Assembly (NCBI GenBank): GCA_964505995.1
Contig: CAZDLB010000033.1
Location: 1-17,193, forward strand
Direction of reading: 5' to 3'
Source of the DNA: JAJRVH01 sp964505995
Lineage (GTDB): Bacteria > Pseudomonadota > Zetaproteobacteria > Mariprofundales > Mariprofundaceae
Length of the DNA stretch: 17,193 bases
The translations under genes and the position numbers were made by a program. The notes below the pieces were generated by a model. It saw nothing but the letters and a program-made list of their open reading frames with translations. It had not been told where the DNA came from and made no database searches. This document shows positions 1 through 9,229 of the stretch, piece by piece (within the stretch, counting starts at the first letter, position 1; every line of letters starts with the position of its first letter).

Positions 1-80
1 AGGCCTAGGCGGTTTTTCGCCGGGGCGGTAATATTCCCCCTGTAGCAATCATCCGGTCCTTCGATGAAGGGCAGGATGCC

Positions 81-152
81 CGGCCCGGGCTGGCATGCCA
101 TCACCCCCCCCCTTCCCCCCCCTGATGCATGTCTCCCGGGCCGATTTTTTTT
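81..152 (+). terminator. Long stem-loop with poly-C loop followed by T8, upstream of mutS
   Basis: Positions 81-89 (CGGCCCGGG) pair perfectly with 135-143 (CCCGGGCCG). Positions 92-98 pair with 127-133 with one G-U, and 100-103 pair with 123-126. That gives about 20 base pairs with small internal loops. The apical loop, 104-122, is only pyrimidine: C9, TT, C8. One base after the stem comes T8 (145-152). A GC-rich stem followed by a T run fits an intrinsic terminator, probably ending a transcript that enters from the left, outside the window. The position 58 bases before the mutS start would also allow attenuation of mutS. On the other strand the loop reads G8-AA-G9. The first 80 bases hold only a possible remnant of a further terminator (GCCTAGGC then GG and T5 at 13-17) and no supported gene. 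Confidence 0.6.
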
Positions 153-174
153 CCGGCGACTGGCCGTGCATCGC

Positions 175-203
175 TTAAGTCCCGGCCGAAGTCATGCTAC
201 ATT
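175..203 (+). promoter_or_regulatory. Candidate promoter of mutS (extended -10)
   Basis: TTAAGT at 175-180 is 17 bases from TACATT at 198-203. The -10 is preceded by TGC, an extended -10 motif. Seven bases separate the -10 from the chosen mutS ATG, so transcription would start at about the A of the ATG. No Shine-Dalgarno sequence lies in front of that ATG, which fits a leaderless message. The -35 match is weak (3 of 6), so this is inference from short motifs. Confidence 0.35.
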
Positions 204-210
204 CCGCAGC

Positions 211-2808
211 ATGGCCCAGGCGAGCAAGGCAGCGGAACATACACCGGTGATGCAGCAGTACCTGCGCATCAAGTCGGAGTATCCCGACTGCGTGCTGTTC
301 TATCGCATGGGCGATTTCTACGAGATGTTCTATGACGATGCGGTCGAGGCCTCGCGCATTCTCGATATCGCGCTGACCAAGCGCGGCAAATCCGCCGGCA
401 ATGATATTCCGATGGCCGGCGTTCCCTGGCACCAGGTCGAGACGTACCTGGCCAGGCTGGTCGCGGCTGGCAAGCGGGTGGCGATCTGCGAGCAGATGGA
501 GCCACCGGACGGGCGCAAGGGGCCGGTTCGCCGCGAAGTGGTGCGGGTGGTGACGCCGGGTACGATCACCGAATCCGAACTGCTGGATCAGCGGCATTCC
601 CGGCCGCTCGTGGCTCTGTATCGCTCTCCAGGCGCATGGGGGCTGGCCGCCGTGGATCTGTCCTGTGGTCACTGGCGGCTGTTTCAGGGGGAGGGCGAAG
701 TCCTGCTGGAGGAGCAGCTGCATGTGCTGGCGCCTGCCGAGCTGCTGCTGGCCAATGAGCGGGAGCCCGTTCCGGAATCATTGGCATGCCAGCGAAGCTA
801 TCCGGGGGAATGGAGCTTCTCGCCCGATGTGGCCCGCGAGCAGCTGCAGCAGCTTTTCGGTCTGCGGGACTGGCAGGCGCTGAATCTGGACGGACATGAC
901 GAGGTTGCCGCAGCGGTCGGAGCGGCGCTGGTCTATCTCAAGCAGACGCAGAAATGCAGCCTGGATCATCTGGAGCTGCCGGTTTTTCAGCAGCGGCAGC
1001 CGGGACTGCGCATCGATGCCCGCTCGCGTCGCAACCTGGAACAGTACTGCGGGCTCAACGGCGATCCCGAGGCCGGCACGATGCAGGTGCTGGATCAGAC
1101 GAAGACGGCCATGGGCGCCCGCCTGCTGAGACAGTGGGTGGATCTGCCGCTGGCCGATACGGAGGAGATTCGAGCGCGTCAGGATGCGGTGCAGGGGCTT
1201 GTGGATGATTTCGAAACCCTGGAGCGGCTGCGGCAGATCATGGCGGGCATTCGCGACCTGGAGCGCATGCTCACCCGCATCGTGCTGGGGCGCGCCTCGC
1301 CCCGGGATTTTCGCGGCCTGGCCGAGGGGCTGGTGCGCCTGCCCGAGCTGCGCGAGCTGCTCGCCGGTCGCAGCGGGCTGTTTGCCGGCATGCTGGGGGC
1401 TATGGATGGGCTGGATGAACTCGCGGCCATGCTGAATTCGGCCCTGGCCGAAGACGTGCCGGCGCTGTTTCGCGATGGCGGGGTCATTGCCGCGGGCTTT
1501 GATGCCGAGCTGGACCGTCTGCGCCGGCTGGCTGGGGATGCCGGAGAGTGGCTCCGGGAGTATGAGGCGAGGGAGCGGGAGCGCACGGGGCTTGCGAACC
1601 TGCGCGTCAAATACAACAAGGTCTTCGGCTATTTTATCGAGATTTCCAAGGCGCAGGCCGAGCATGCACCACCGGAATATGTGCGCAAGCAGACGCTGGT
1701 CAATGCGGAACGTTTCATCACCGATGAGCTGCATCGCTTCGAGTCCGAGATTCTCGGCGCCCAGGAGGCTGCGATGCAGCGCGAGGCGGAACTTCTCGAG
1801 TCATTGCGCCAGCAGATCTGTGCCCAGGCCGGTGCCGTTCAGAGGGCAGCGGGAGCCGTGGCCATGCTGGATGTGCTCGCCTGCTTCGCCCATCTGGCCA
1901 TCCGCAATCGCTATGTCCGCCCCGAGGTTCATGCTGGTCGGGAACTGAAAATCATCGGTGGCCGTCACCCGGTGGTGGAGAAGCACATGCAGGACAGCCC
2001 GTTTGTGGCCAACGATACCCACATGCATGCGCGCAAGCGCCGCTTCATGCTGCTGACGGGCCCGAACATGGGCGGCAAGTCCACCTACATGCGGCAGGTG
2101 GCCTGGATCGTGTGGCTTGCCCATACCGGCTGTTTCGTGCCGGCCGAGGAGGCTCGAATCCCGCTGACGCGGCGGATCTTTACGCGTGTTGGCGCCGGCG
2201 ATGAGCTGGCGCGCGGCCGCTCGACCTTCATGGTCGAGATGATGGAAACGGCGACGATCCTCCATCAGCTGGAGCCGCGCTCGCTGGTCATCGTCGATGA
2301 GATCGGCCGCGGTACGAGCACCTGGGACGGGCTGGCCATTGCCTGGGCCGTCGCCGAGCAGCTGATCCAGGCCGAGGATGTGCTGACGCTGTTTGCCACG
2401 CATTATCACGAGCTGACCGAGCTGCCCGACCAGTATCCGCAGGCCTTCAATGCGTCGGTGACGGTGCGCGAATGGAATGGCTCGGTCATCTTCATGCATC
2501 AGGTCGTCGAGGATGCGGCCGACCAGTCCTACGGCATTGCCGTGGCGCAGCTGGCCGGTCTGCCGCGCCAGGTCGTGCGCCGGGCGCGCGAGCATCTGTT
2601 CCGGCTTGAGCATGGTTCGGAGCTGGCGGCGGAGAGCGGCAAGACGCAGCTCGGCCTGTTTGCGACGGCCGAAAAGAAGCGCCAGCAGCAGGAAATGGAG
2701 CGGCTGCAGCGACTGGCCGAGGCGATGGCAGGGCTGAATCCGGACGAGATGCGCCCGATCGATGCGCTGAACATGCTGGCCGATCTGAAACGGGAATTCG
2801 ATCTGTGA
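211..2808 (+). CDS. mutS: DNA mismatch repair protein MutS
   Basis: MutS recognises mispaired and small looped bases, then recruits MutL in an ATP-dependent way. The protein is 865 residues, close to the usual 850-860. Near the N-terminus, GDFYEMF holds the mismatch-contacting Phe-X-Glu at F36/E38, the same numbering as E. coli, which supports the start at 211. An in-frame ATG at 64 would add 49 residues encoded by the terminator-like hairpin (proline-rich and FFF-type sequence) and is rejected. The Walker A motif GPNMGGKS is at about 617-624, followed by the Walker B/signature segment [13 protein letters not shown] and the switch FATHYHEL. The start lacks a Shine-Dalgarno sequence. The stop overlaps the glnD GTG start (GTGA), so the two are probably coupled. 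Family assignment is certain; the start is likely but not proven. Confidence 0.97.
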   Translation: MAQASKAAEHTPVMQQYLRIKSEYPDCVLFYRMGDFYEMFYDDAVEASRILDIALTKRGKSAGNDIPMAGVPWHQVETYLARLVAAGKRVAICEQMEPPDGRKGPVRREVVRVVTPGTITESELLDQRHSRPLVALYRSPGAWGLAAVDLSCGHWRLFQGEGEVLLEEQLHVLAPAELLLANEREPVPESLACQRSYPGEWSFSPDVAREQLQQLFGLRDWQALNLDGHDEVAAAVGAALVYLKQTQKCSLDHLELPVFQQRQPGLRIDARSRRNLEQYCGLNGDPEAGTMQVLDQTKTAMGARLLRQWVDLPLADTEEIRARQDAVQGLVDDFETLERLRQIMAGIRDLERMLTRIVLGRASPRDFRGLAEGLVRLPELRELLAGRSGLFAGMLGAMDGLDELAAMLNSALAEDVPALFRDGGVIAAGFDAELDRLRRLAGDAGEWLREYEARERERTGLANLRVKYNKVFGYFIEISKAQAEHAPPEYVRKQTLVNAERFITDELHRFESEILGAQEAAMQREAELLESLRQQICAQAGAVQRAAGAVAMLDVLACFAHLAIRNRYVRPEVHAGRELKIIGGRHPVVEKHMQDSPFVANDTHMHARKRRFMLLTGPNMGGKSTYMRQVAWIVWLAHTGCFVPAEEARIPLTRRIFTRVGAGDELARGRSTFMVEMMETATILHQLEPRSLVIVDEIGRGTSTWDGLAIAWAVAEQLIQAEDVLTLFATHYHELTELPDQYPQAFNASVTVREWNGSVIFMHQVVEDAADQSYGIAVAQLAGLPRQVVRRAREHLFRLEHGSELAAESGKTQLGLFATAEKKRQQQEMERLQRLAEAMAGLNPDEMRPIDALNMLADLKREFDL

Positions 2809-5360
2809 ATCCGCATCAGCAGCGGCTTGCGGCCCTGATCGGACGTGTGGATGCCGGCTTCGACGAAGGGCTGAGCGGCACCGAACTCAGCCATATGATG
2901 TGTGCCGGAGCGGATGAGATCGTCAGGGATCTGTGGATGCAGCTTTTCCCCGACGCCACCATCGATCTGGTCGCCGTCGGCGGCTACGGGCGCGGGGAGC
3001 TGGCGCCGCATTCCGACTGGGATCTGTGGCTGCTGGTTCCCGAGTCATGCCCGGCCGAGATCGAGGAGAGGATTCAGGCCTTTCTGCAGGCGCTGTGGGA
3101 TCTGCGCATCAAGCTCGGCCATGCCGTCCGCAGCGTGGCGCAGACCGTGAGCCATGTGCGCGAGGACTGGAATTCGGCGACCGCGGCCATGGAATCCCGG
3201 CTGCTTTGCGGGCCGGGCGAGCATTTCCGGACCATGCAGCGGGAGCTTGCCGCCTACCTGCGTAAGCGCCGCAAGGCCTTTGTCGAGGCCAAGCTGTTCG
3301 AACGCGAGAAACGGCATGAGCGCGCCGGAGGCACCGCCTTCCTGATGGAGCCGGATATCAAGCAGGGCCTGGGTGGGCTGCGCGACATCCAGTCGCTGTT
3401 CTGGATGGCCAAGGTCTGGTATGGGCCGGACGATGTCGACGGACTGGTCGAAAGCGGCGCGGTTTCGGCGCTGGAGCGTGACCAGCTGCTGGAGGCCGAG
3501 TCCTATCTTTGGCGCTGCCGCTTCGGCCTGCATCTGATGTTGAAGCGCCCCTCGGATCGGCTCGGGTTCGAGCAGCAGGCGATGCTGGCCGAACGCATGG
3601 GTTATCGGGGCGAGGCGCACCGGCCGGCCGTGGAAGTGTTCATGAAGGACTATTTCCGGCATGTCGGCCGGGTATCGCGCATCACCGGCATGTTCGAGCT
3701 GCATTTCCGCGAGGTTCTCAATCCGCAGCATTTCTCGATCCGACGCAATATCGGGGACGGATTCACGCTGGAAGGCGACCGCGTGGGGCTTGAGCATGCC
3801 GATGTCTTCAGGGAGGAGCCGCTGCGTCTGCTGCGCGTCTTTCATGTTGGCCAGCAGGACCGGCGGCATCTCTCCAGTCAGGTTCTGCGGCAGATCCGTG
3901 CCGATGTGCTGCTGATTGACGATGCCTACCGCAGCAATCCCGAAGCGCATGCCGAGTTTCTGCGCATCCTGCGCGCCCGGCGCAACGTGCACTGGGCGCT
4001 GAAGCAGATGAACGATACCGGCGTGCTTGGCCGCTTCATCCCGGAGTTCCGCGATGTCGTCGGCCTTGGCCAGTTCAACCGCTACCATGCCTATACCGTG
4101 GATGAACACACGATCCGCGCCGTCGGCGAGGCGCGCAACATCTGGCACGGAGAACGCCAGGAGCGGCTGGCGCTGGCACGCGAGGTGCGCTACCGGATCA
4201 ACCGGCCCGAGCTGCTGTATCTGGCGCTGATCTTCCACGATATCGCCAAGGGCAGGCCGGGGGATCATTCCGAGAACGGCGCGTTGCTGGCGCGGCGTTT
4301 CTGTGAGCGCATTGGCCTGAACCGCGATGCGGTGGCGCTGGTGGAGTGGCTGGTGCGCGAGCATCTGCTGATGGCGGTCAAGAGCCAGCGCTTCGACCTT
4401 TCCGATCCGGAGGTCATTCAGGCCTTTGCCGACCGTGTCGGCGACATGGAGCGGCTGAACTATCTGTTGCTGCTGACCGTGGCCGATATCGCGGCCGTCG
4501 GCCCCAATGTCTGGAACGACTGGAAGGGCTCGCTGCTGCAGGAGCTGTATCAGTCCACGGCCATGTGTTTCATGACGGGGAAGAGCTACAGCGAGGCGGC
4601 CCGGCAGCGCTATGCGATGCGCCTGCAGACGGTGCAGGAGAGCCTGCCCGGGGATCCCGCGAAGATTGCGGCGGCGCTGGCACTGCTGCCGCAGCAGTGC
4701 GTGATGCATTTTGCGCCGCGCAAGCTCAGGCAGATCGTGAGCATGCTGATGGCAACCGATGCGTACGGCGTGCGGGCATGGGTGGACGAGCAGCAGGGCG
4801 AAACGCTGGTCTTTGTCATCGCTCCCGGCTCCCGTGGTCTGTTCTCGCGCCTGGCCGCCGTGATGACGCGCGGGCAGGCGAATATCGCAGCGGCCCAGGC
4901 CTATACGCTGGAGGACGGCCGGGCGCTGGATGTCTTCTATCTGCAGACCGGGGAGGGCGCCCCGCTCGATGAGCCTTCGGATCTGGAGCGTATCGAGCGC
5001 AAGGTCGAGGATCTGATTCAGGGCCGGATCGACGTGGACGCCGGCGCGATGCCGCCATTCAAGGTCAATGTGCTGATGCGGCAGGTGCCGGTGCGGGTCA
5101 GGGAGCTTCCGAAGGCCAGCTTCCATGAAACGGCGATCGAGGTCTCGGCTGCGGATCAGCCGGGCCTGCTGGCGCGGCTGACCGATGTCATCAGTCGCGC
5201 CGGCTACGATCTGCACGGGGCCTCGGTTTCGACCTTTGGCGAGCGCATCGTCGACGTGTTTTTCATCACCGGTCATGATTCCAGCGAGCTGACGGCCGAA
5301 GAGATTGATGCACTGAGCCAGCAGCTTGCCGAGGCTGCCCGCCTGCCGGAGGACGCATGA
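2805..5360 (+). CDS. glnD: Bifunctional PII uridylyltransferase/uridylyl-removing enzyme GlnD
   Basis: GlnD senses glutamine. It adds UMP to PII (GlnB/GlnK) when glutamine is low and removes it when glutamine is high, so controlling glutamine synthetase and the nitrogen response. The 851-residue protein has the full domain order. The nucleotidyltransferase motif [16 protein letters not shown] is at about 59-74, and the HD hydrolase motif FHDIAKG has its His-Asp at about 478-479. Two C-terminal ACT domains follow, at about 670-740 ([15 protein letters not shown]) and 780-850 ([15 protein letters not shown]). It starts with GTG inside the mutS stop (GTGA) and ends in an ATGA overlap with the next gene. 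The N-terminus is somewhat shorter than in E. coli (about 890 residues in total there). No PII or amtB gene is present in the window. Confidence 0.96.
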   Translation: MNPHQQRLAALIGRVDAGFDEGLSGTELSHMMCAGADEIVRDLWMQLFPDATIDLVAVGGYGRGELAPHSDWDLWLLVPESCPAEIEERIQAFLQALWDLRIKLGHAVRSVAQTVSHVREDWNSATAAMESRLLCGPGEHFRTMQRELAAYLRKRRKAFVEAKLFEREKRHERAGGTAFLMEPDIKQGLGGLRDIQSLFWMAKVWYGPDDVDGLVESGAVSALERDQLLEAESYLWRCRFGLHLMLKRPSDRLGFEQQAMLAERMGYRGEAHRPAVEVFMKDYFRHVGRVSRITGMFELHFREVLNPQHFSIRRNIGDGFTLEGDRVGLEHADVFREEPLRLLRVFHVGQQDRRHLSSQVLRQIRADVLLIDDAYRSNPEAHAEFLRILRARRNVHWALKQMNDTGVLGRFIPEFRDVVGLGQFNRYHAYTVDEHTIRAVGEARNIWHGERQERLALAREVRYRINRPELLYLALIFHDIAKGRPGDHSENGALLARRFCERIGLNRDAVALVEWLVREHLLMAVKSQRFDLSDPEVIQAFADRVGDMERLNYLLLLTVADIAAVGPNVWNDWKGSLLQELYQSTAMCFMTGKSYSEAARQRYAMRLQTVQESLPGDPAKIAAALALLPQQCVMHFAPRKLRQIVSMLMATDAYGVRAWVDEQQGETLVFVIAPGSRGLFSRLAAVMTRGQANIAAAQAYTLEDGRALDVFYLQTGEGAPLDEPSDLERIERKVEDLIQGRIDVDAGAMPPFKVNVLMRQVPVRVRELPKASFHETAIEVSAADQPGLLARLTDVISRAGYDLHGASVSTFGERIVDVFFITGHDSSELTAEEIDALSQQLAEAARLPEDA

Positions 5361-6286
5361 AACTGTTCGAGCGATGGTTTGCCAGAAGGGATGCGAATGG
5401 TCATCGCGGCTTCGTGCTGGCACTGGGTGGCGGCGGCGGCCGCGGACTGGCCCATCTGGGAGTGCTGCAGGTGCTCGAGGAGCACAAGCTCCGACCCAGT
5501 GCGATCGTCGGCACCAGCATCGGCGCGCTGTTCGGGGCGATGTACGCCACGCATCCGGATGCCAGGCGGGTGATTCGCAGAACCTACGAGATTCTGGCCT
5601 CCGAGGCCTATGCACGCGTGGCGATGTCGCTGCCGATTGCCAACGATACGGAAACCCAGGACATGACCTGGCTGTCAAGACTGACGGCGGCGGCCCGGCA
5701 GAGCATCCTGATGACGCGCGCGGCGATTGATCGTGCCGTGGCCGATACCGATGCGCTGATCGAGGTCGCCGAGCAGTTCTGTGGCGGCGAATCCTTCCAT
5801 GACGCGAAGATTCCGCTGTTTGTCACCGCCGTGCGCTTTCCCAGCGGCGAATGCCACATGTTCTCCAAGGATACGGATGTGAAGCTGGCCTGCGCCATTG
5901 CCGCCAGCATGGCTATTCCGGGCGTGTTCGATCCGGTGACGGTCGGCGGCGAGAAGTATGTCGATGGCGGCCTGGCGGCAGAGCTGCCGACGCTGGAGGC
6001 GAGGATGGTCTCGCGCGAAGATGAGCTGGTGGTGGCCGTGAATGTCGGTGCGCGTCCCCGCCCGGACGTGGAGCCGAAGAATGTCATCGAGATGCTCGAC
6101 TGGGCGACGCAGATCAAGTCGCTGTACCTGCGCCGGAGCAAGAAGGAAATCTGCGATGTGCTGATCGAGCCACTGGTCGGCTTCACCCAGTGGCATGATT
6201 TCACCAGCCCCGAGCAGGAAATCGCAAAGGGGAGGGATGCCGCGCTGGAGATGATGCCGCAGCTGATGGCCCGGCTGAAGGCATGA
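5357..6286 (+). CDS. Patatin-like phospholipase family protein (RssA-like)
   Basis: This is a 309-residue serine hydrolase of the patatin family, with a predicted Ser-Asp dyad acting on lipid or acyl-ester substrates. The oxyanion-hole motif GGGGGRG is at about 24-30. The nucleophile elbow GTSIG is at 52-56, with Ser54 as nucleophile. The catalytic Asp lies in VDGG at about 203. There is no signal peptide or membrane segment, so it probably acts in the cytoplasm or at the inner membrane face. Length and layout resemble E. coli RssA (about 300 residues). Its ATG overlaps the glnD stop (ATGA), and its own stop overlaps the ATG of the gene running into the N gap. The substrate is unknown and the link to GlnD and MutS is positional only. 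Confidence 0.9.
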   Translation: MKLFERWFARRDANGHRGFVLALGGGGGRGLAHLGVLQVLEEHKLRPSAIVGTSIGALFGAMYATHPDARRVIRRTYEILASEAYARVAMSLPIANDTETQDMTWLSRLTAAARQSILMTRAAIDRAVADTDALIEVAEQFCGGESFHDAKIPLFVTAVRFPSGECHMFSKDTDVKLACAIAASMAIPGVFDPVTVGGEKYVDGGLAAELPTLEARMVSREDELVVAVNVGARPRPDVEPKNVIEMLDWATQIKSLYLRRSKKEICDVLIEPLVGFTQWHDFTSPEQEIAKGRDAALEMMPQLMARLKA

Positions 6287-6332
6287 GTTCCGGCTGGATC
6301 GAGAGCCTGGCCCAGCCGGAGCAGTGGCTGAG
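6283..6332 (+). CDS. 5' fragment of an unidentified gene, cut by the assembly gap
   Basis: An ATG overlaps the stop of the patatin gene (ATGA), the same junction type as upstream. It opens a frame of 16 full codons (MSSGWIESLAQPEQWL) before the N run at 6333. The fragment is too short to assign a family. The C-terminal part is either in the missing sequence or ends just after it: in one frame after the gap, ATGCTCACATGA (6433-6444) gives a stop before the next gene. The overlap and operon context support a real gene. The function is unknown. Confidence 0.5.
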
Positions 6333-6432
6333 NNNNNNNNNNNNNNNNNNNNNNNNNNNNNNNNNNNNNNNNNNNNNNNNNNNNNNNNNNNNNNNNNNNN
6401 NNNNNNNNNNNNNNNNNNNNNNNNNNNNNNNN
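6333..6432. other. Assembly gap of exactly 100 N
   Basis: One hundred consecutive undetermined bases. A round number like this is the usual placeholder for a scaffold join, so the true distance may be smaller or far larger. The gap interrupts the gene starting at 6283, so the continuity of the operon across it is not proven. Confidence 0.97.
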
Positions 6433-6477
6433 ATGCTCACATGACAAGCCATCGAGGGCGTGGGAGCATCGTTTGCC

Positions 6478-8496
6478 ATGAATCAACGTCTGTTTTCCCG
6501 GCGAAGGCTGGCGATGGCGGTGTGCCTCGCGCTGGGCCTTGCGCTGGTGTCCATCGATCGCTGGCTCGGCCGGCTGGCCGGACCCGTGATCGAATCGCAG
6601 GCCGGCAAGGCCGGTTTTGCGCTGCGCATCGAGACCATCCGCACGCACTTCTGGGACGGGCGACTCACGCTGCTCGGGATGAACCTGTCCGGCACGGGAG
6701 GATCGCCTTTGGGAAGCCTGCGTCGCCTTGATCTGTCCTGGTCGTGGCCCGATCTGCTGCACGGAGAGATTCGGCTCCTATCGCTCGAGATCGAGGGGCT
6801 GATGCTTCAGCCGGGCCTGCTGGCGCGCGATGCTTCAGCCGGGCAAATGGATTTTCCGGCCCTTCAGGGGCTGCTGAAGCAGCCGCCGCTGACGCTGGAA
6901 ACGCTCGAGGTTCGCCGCAGCCAGTATGATGATGGCCAGGGGGGCAGCGTTCAGCTGCGCTGGCTGCGTCTGGATCGCATCCCGAATGCCGGCAACTGGA
7001 ATTTCAGCCTGCGCAGCAAGGCGGACATGGCATGGAAGCGTAAGGATGGCACTACATGGTCCATGCGCTCCGAATCGGGCGGCAGCGTGGCGCTGCATGC
7101 GGATGATCTGCGGCTGGTTCACGACGGTGAATGGCGTTTCATCGGGCCGCAGGCGTCGGTGTCGGGCGTGCGCATGCAGGCCGAGGATGGCCTGCTCAGC
7201 GGCAAGGCCGGCTATTCGCTCCGCGATGGCGCGCTGGAATTCAATGGAACGGTCCGTGTCGATGGCCTGTCGGCCAGCGGCATGCAGATGCAGGTCTCGG
7301 CCGGGAAGCTGACCGTGCAGGGTCGCCAGCGCTTCGTTCCGGGCTCCAGCCGGAAGGTGGAGCTGCAGGCCCTCCTCCATGGCGAGAACCTGAAACTTGG
7401 CAGCGAGCAGGGAGAGGCTTTCATCGATGCGCTGGATGTGCCGCTGCATGGGATGCTGCGCCAGCGGCAGGGGGAGAAGCCTGAGTGGCGCATCGCGGCC
7501 GGCGGCACCGACCGGCCTTGGCGCCTGCACCTGAGCCGACCGGACGCGCCGGCATTGCCGCTGATCGTCGTGGAGAAGCTTGGCTGGCCGGCGCTGGATT
7601 CCGCAAAGCCCGAGCTTGGCGGCGAATTCTCTGCCCGGCTGCGCGTCGGCGAATCTCCCGAGATCGGGCGCGTGCGCGTTCACGGCAATCTCGCAGCCCT
7701 TGCGCACCCCGTCGCCGGCAGTGTCACGATGGCCATGGAGATGGAGGCGGCTCCCTTCTCCCGCTTCGCCGAACGGGAATTCGGGCTCAGGCTGGATGCC
7801 GGGCGCATCAAGATGGATGCCGGGGCCACGCTGAAGGACGGAGGGCTAAGCGCAGAAACCAGGCTGAAGATGATCCATCTGCGAGTCTCGAACGCCAGCT
7901 CCAAGCGGCTCGATGCCCTCCGTACGGCCATCGGTCTGAGTCCGGATGCGGCGCTCGATCTGCTGCGCGACGCCAATGACGTCATCGAGCTGGAGGTGCC
8001 GTTTGCGCTGCAGCCCGGAAAGTCGATCAAGGGCCTGAGCATCGGTCTGCAGAATGTCTATGCCAGGGCCATGGTCGGCGCACTGAAGAAGGCGGCGCTG
8101 GGCTATGTGAAGAATCTGTTCCAGCCCTACGGCATGGCCATCGATGCGGTTCAGTGGCTGGGCGAGCAGTCCCTGAAGATGCGCCTGTCGCCGGTATTCT
8201 TCCGGCCGGGGCTGGCTGCGCTGGCCCCCGAGGCATCGGAGTCGCTGGCGCGTGTCGCGAAACTCCTGACCGGGCATCCGAAGCTCTCGGTCGCGGTCTG
8301 CGGTGTTGTGACCGGGGGGGAGGCGAAACTCGTGGATGGCGGGCCCGACGCATGGAAAAAACTGGCGCAGGCCCGCACCGGGCGCGCCGTCGAGGGATTG
8401 CTTGAACGCGGCGTTTCCCGGGATCAGATCACGCTCTGCCATGAGCAGAAGGATGATGCCCGGGATGCGAAGCCGCGCGCGGAGGTGCTGCTGTGA
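6478..8496 (+). CDS. DUF748/AsmA-like envelope protein
   Basis: This is a 672-residue protein. An N-terminal Arg-rich stretch (FSRRRLAM) and one hydrophobic segment (about residues 11-25) act as a signal anchor, so the bulk probably lies in the periplasm. The body is repetitive beta-type sequence like AsmA/DUF748 proteins. It includes 'RDANDVIELEVPFAL' and a late segment with an OmpA-like pattern ('LARVAKLLTGHPKLSVAVCG', later 'VSRDQITL'), which is typical of the C-terminus of DUF748 proteins. The family is linked to outer-membrane and lipid homeostasis, but the job of this member is unknown. ATG 6478 was chosen; a GTG at 6460 would add six residues. The stop overlaps the next start (GTGA). 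The family call rests on pattern likeness and not on a search. Confidence 0.7.
   Translation: MNQRLFSRRRLAMAVCLALGLALVSIDRWLGRLAGPVIESQAGKAGFALRIETIRTHFWDGRLTLLGMNLSGTGGSPLGSLRRLDLSWSWPDLLHGEIRLLSLEIEGLMLQPGLLARDASAGQMDFPALQGLLKQPPLTLETLEVRRSQYDDGQGGSVQLRWLRLDRIPNAGNWNFSLRSKADMAWKRKDGTTWSMRSESGGSVALHADDLRLVHDGEWRFIGPQASVSGVRMQAEDGLLSGKAGYSLRDGALEFNGTVRVDGLSASGMQMQVSAGKLTVQGRQRFVPGSSRKVELQALLHGENLKLGSEQGEAFIDALDVPLHGMLRQRQGEKPEWRIAAGGTDRPWRLHLSRPDAPALPLIVVEKLGWPALDSAKPELGGEFSARLRVGESPEIGRVRVHGNLAALAHPVAGSVTMAMEMEAAPFSRFAEREFGLRLDAGRIKMDAGATLKDGGLSAETRLKMIHLRVSNASSKRLDALRTAIGLSPDAALDLLRDANDVIELEVPFALQPGKSIKGLSIGLQNVYARAMVGALKKAALGYVKNLFQPYGMAIDAVQWLGEQSLKMRLSPVFFRPGLAALAPEASESLARVAKLLTGHPKLSVAVCGVVTGGEAKLVDGGPDAWKKLAQARTGRAVEGLLERGVSRDQITLCHEQKDDARDAKPRAEVLL
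6801..6844 (+). repeat. 16-bp exact direct repeat with 28-bp period inside the DUF748-like gene
   Basis: GATGCTTCAGCCGGGC occurs at 6801-6816 and again at 6829-6844, with 12 bases between. The period of 28 is not a multiple of three, so the copies are read in different frames (MLQPG versus DASAG). It is therefore a DNA repeat and not a protein repeat. Slippage between the copies would remove 28 bases and shift the frame. Confidence 0.9.
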
Positions 8497-9173
8497 GGCC
8501 CGAGCGCGCCGTCGTGCTCGCGGCCGGGCTGGGCACGCGGCTGAAATGGCTGACCCGGCACCGTCCCAAGGCGCTGATGCAGCTGGCCGGTGAGCCGGCG
8601 ATCGTGCATGTCATCCGCCGGCTGGCCGCAGCGGGAGTCCACGAGATCGCGATCAATCTGCACCATCATGGCGAGCTTCTGGCCGGGGCGCTCGGGGATG
8701 GTCGCCGCTGGGGTGTTCGTCTGGCCTACAGCCCTGAGAAGGAATTGCTCGATTCCGGCGGCGGCGTGCGCCGCGCCATGGAGCTGCTTCCGGGTGACGG
8801 ACCGGTGCTCGTGCACAATGCCGACATCATCTCCGATATCGATTTTGGAGGTCTGGCCGGGCGCTTGCAGCATCATGCCTGCGCGCTGGCAATGGTTGAT
8901 AATCCGCCGGAAAACCCCGCCGGCGACTTCGCGCTCCGTGGCGGGCGGGTCATTGAGCAAGGCGAGCCGCGGCTGACCTTCGCCGGCGTGTCGCTGTGGC
9001 GGGCGGATGTGCTGCTGCCATGGCCGGCCGACCGGCCCTGGTCGCTGGTCGAGGCGATGCGTGAGCAGATGCGTCTGGGCGATTGCGCCGGTCTGCACCA
9101 TCGCGGGCTGTGGTACGATATCGGCAAGCCCAGGGCGCTGATCCAGGCCCGGCGGGCGTTGGAGGGGACATGA
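8493..9173 (+). CDS. Sugar-1-phosphate nucleotidyltransferase, MurU-like
   Basis: This is a 226-residue NTP-transferase of the GT-A fold type. Near the N-terminus 'VLAAGLGTRL...HRPKAL' is the nucleotide-binding signature (GXGTRL with a downstream PK). 'LLDSGGGVRRAM' and 'VLVHNADIISDIDF' match the substrate and metal-binding segments seen in MurU. It ends in 'LWYDIGKPRAL', common to the family. MurU makes UDP-MurNAc from MurNAc-1-phosphate in peptidoglycan recycling. That substrate is a guess from overall likeness and length, and glucose- or mannose-1-phosphate enzymes share the motifs. The usual MurU partner, the kinase AmgK, is not visible next to it, though the upstream gap could hide a gene. 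The GTG start lies in the overlap with the DUF748-like stop. Confidence 0.8.
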   Translation: MRPERAVVLAAGLGTRLKWLTRHRPKALMQLAGEPAIVHVIRRLAAAGVHEIAINLHHHGELLAGALGDGRRWGVRLAYSPEKELLDSGGGVRRAMELLPGDGPVLVHNADIISDIDFGGLAGRLQHHACALAMVDNPPENPAGDFALRGGRVIEQGEPRLTFAGVSLWRADVLLPWPADRPWSLVEAMREQMRLGDCAGLHHRGLWYDIGKPRALIQARRALEGT

Positions 9174-9196
9174 GCGGCTGGCCGCGGATACGCTAA

Positions 9197-9215
9197 GCAC
9201 GGGGGATCCTCGTGC
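9197..9215. terminator. Possible hairpin between convergent genes
   Basis: GCACG (9197-9201) pairs with CGTGC (9211-9215), extended inward by a G-U and two G-C pairs to a 3-base loop. It sits in the 56-base space between the nucleotidyltransferase and the convergent TusA-like gene. Neither strand has a T run after it, so termination is only a suggestion. Confidence 0.25.
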
Positions 9216-9229
9216 CGCGGCAAGCCCGC

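Noticed and set aside
64..210. N-terminal extension of MutS from an upstream in-frame ATG
   Set aside because: It would encode low-complexity Pro-rich and FFF sequence from the hairpin and T run, and the 211 start matches E. coli MutS numbering for F36/E38 and nearly so for Walker A.
3045..5678. Very long minus-strand open frame opposite glnD
   Set aside because: It is a shadow frame of high-GC coding DNA. The plus-strand product has all GlnD motifs, while the opposite translation shows no family pattern.
6333..6432. X-filled open frames across the gap
   Set aside because: They exist only because undetermined bases contain no stop codons.
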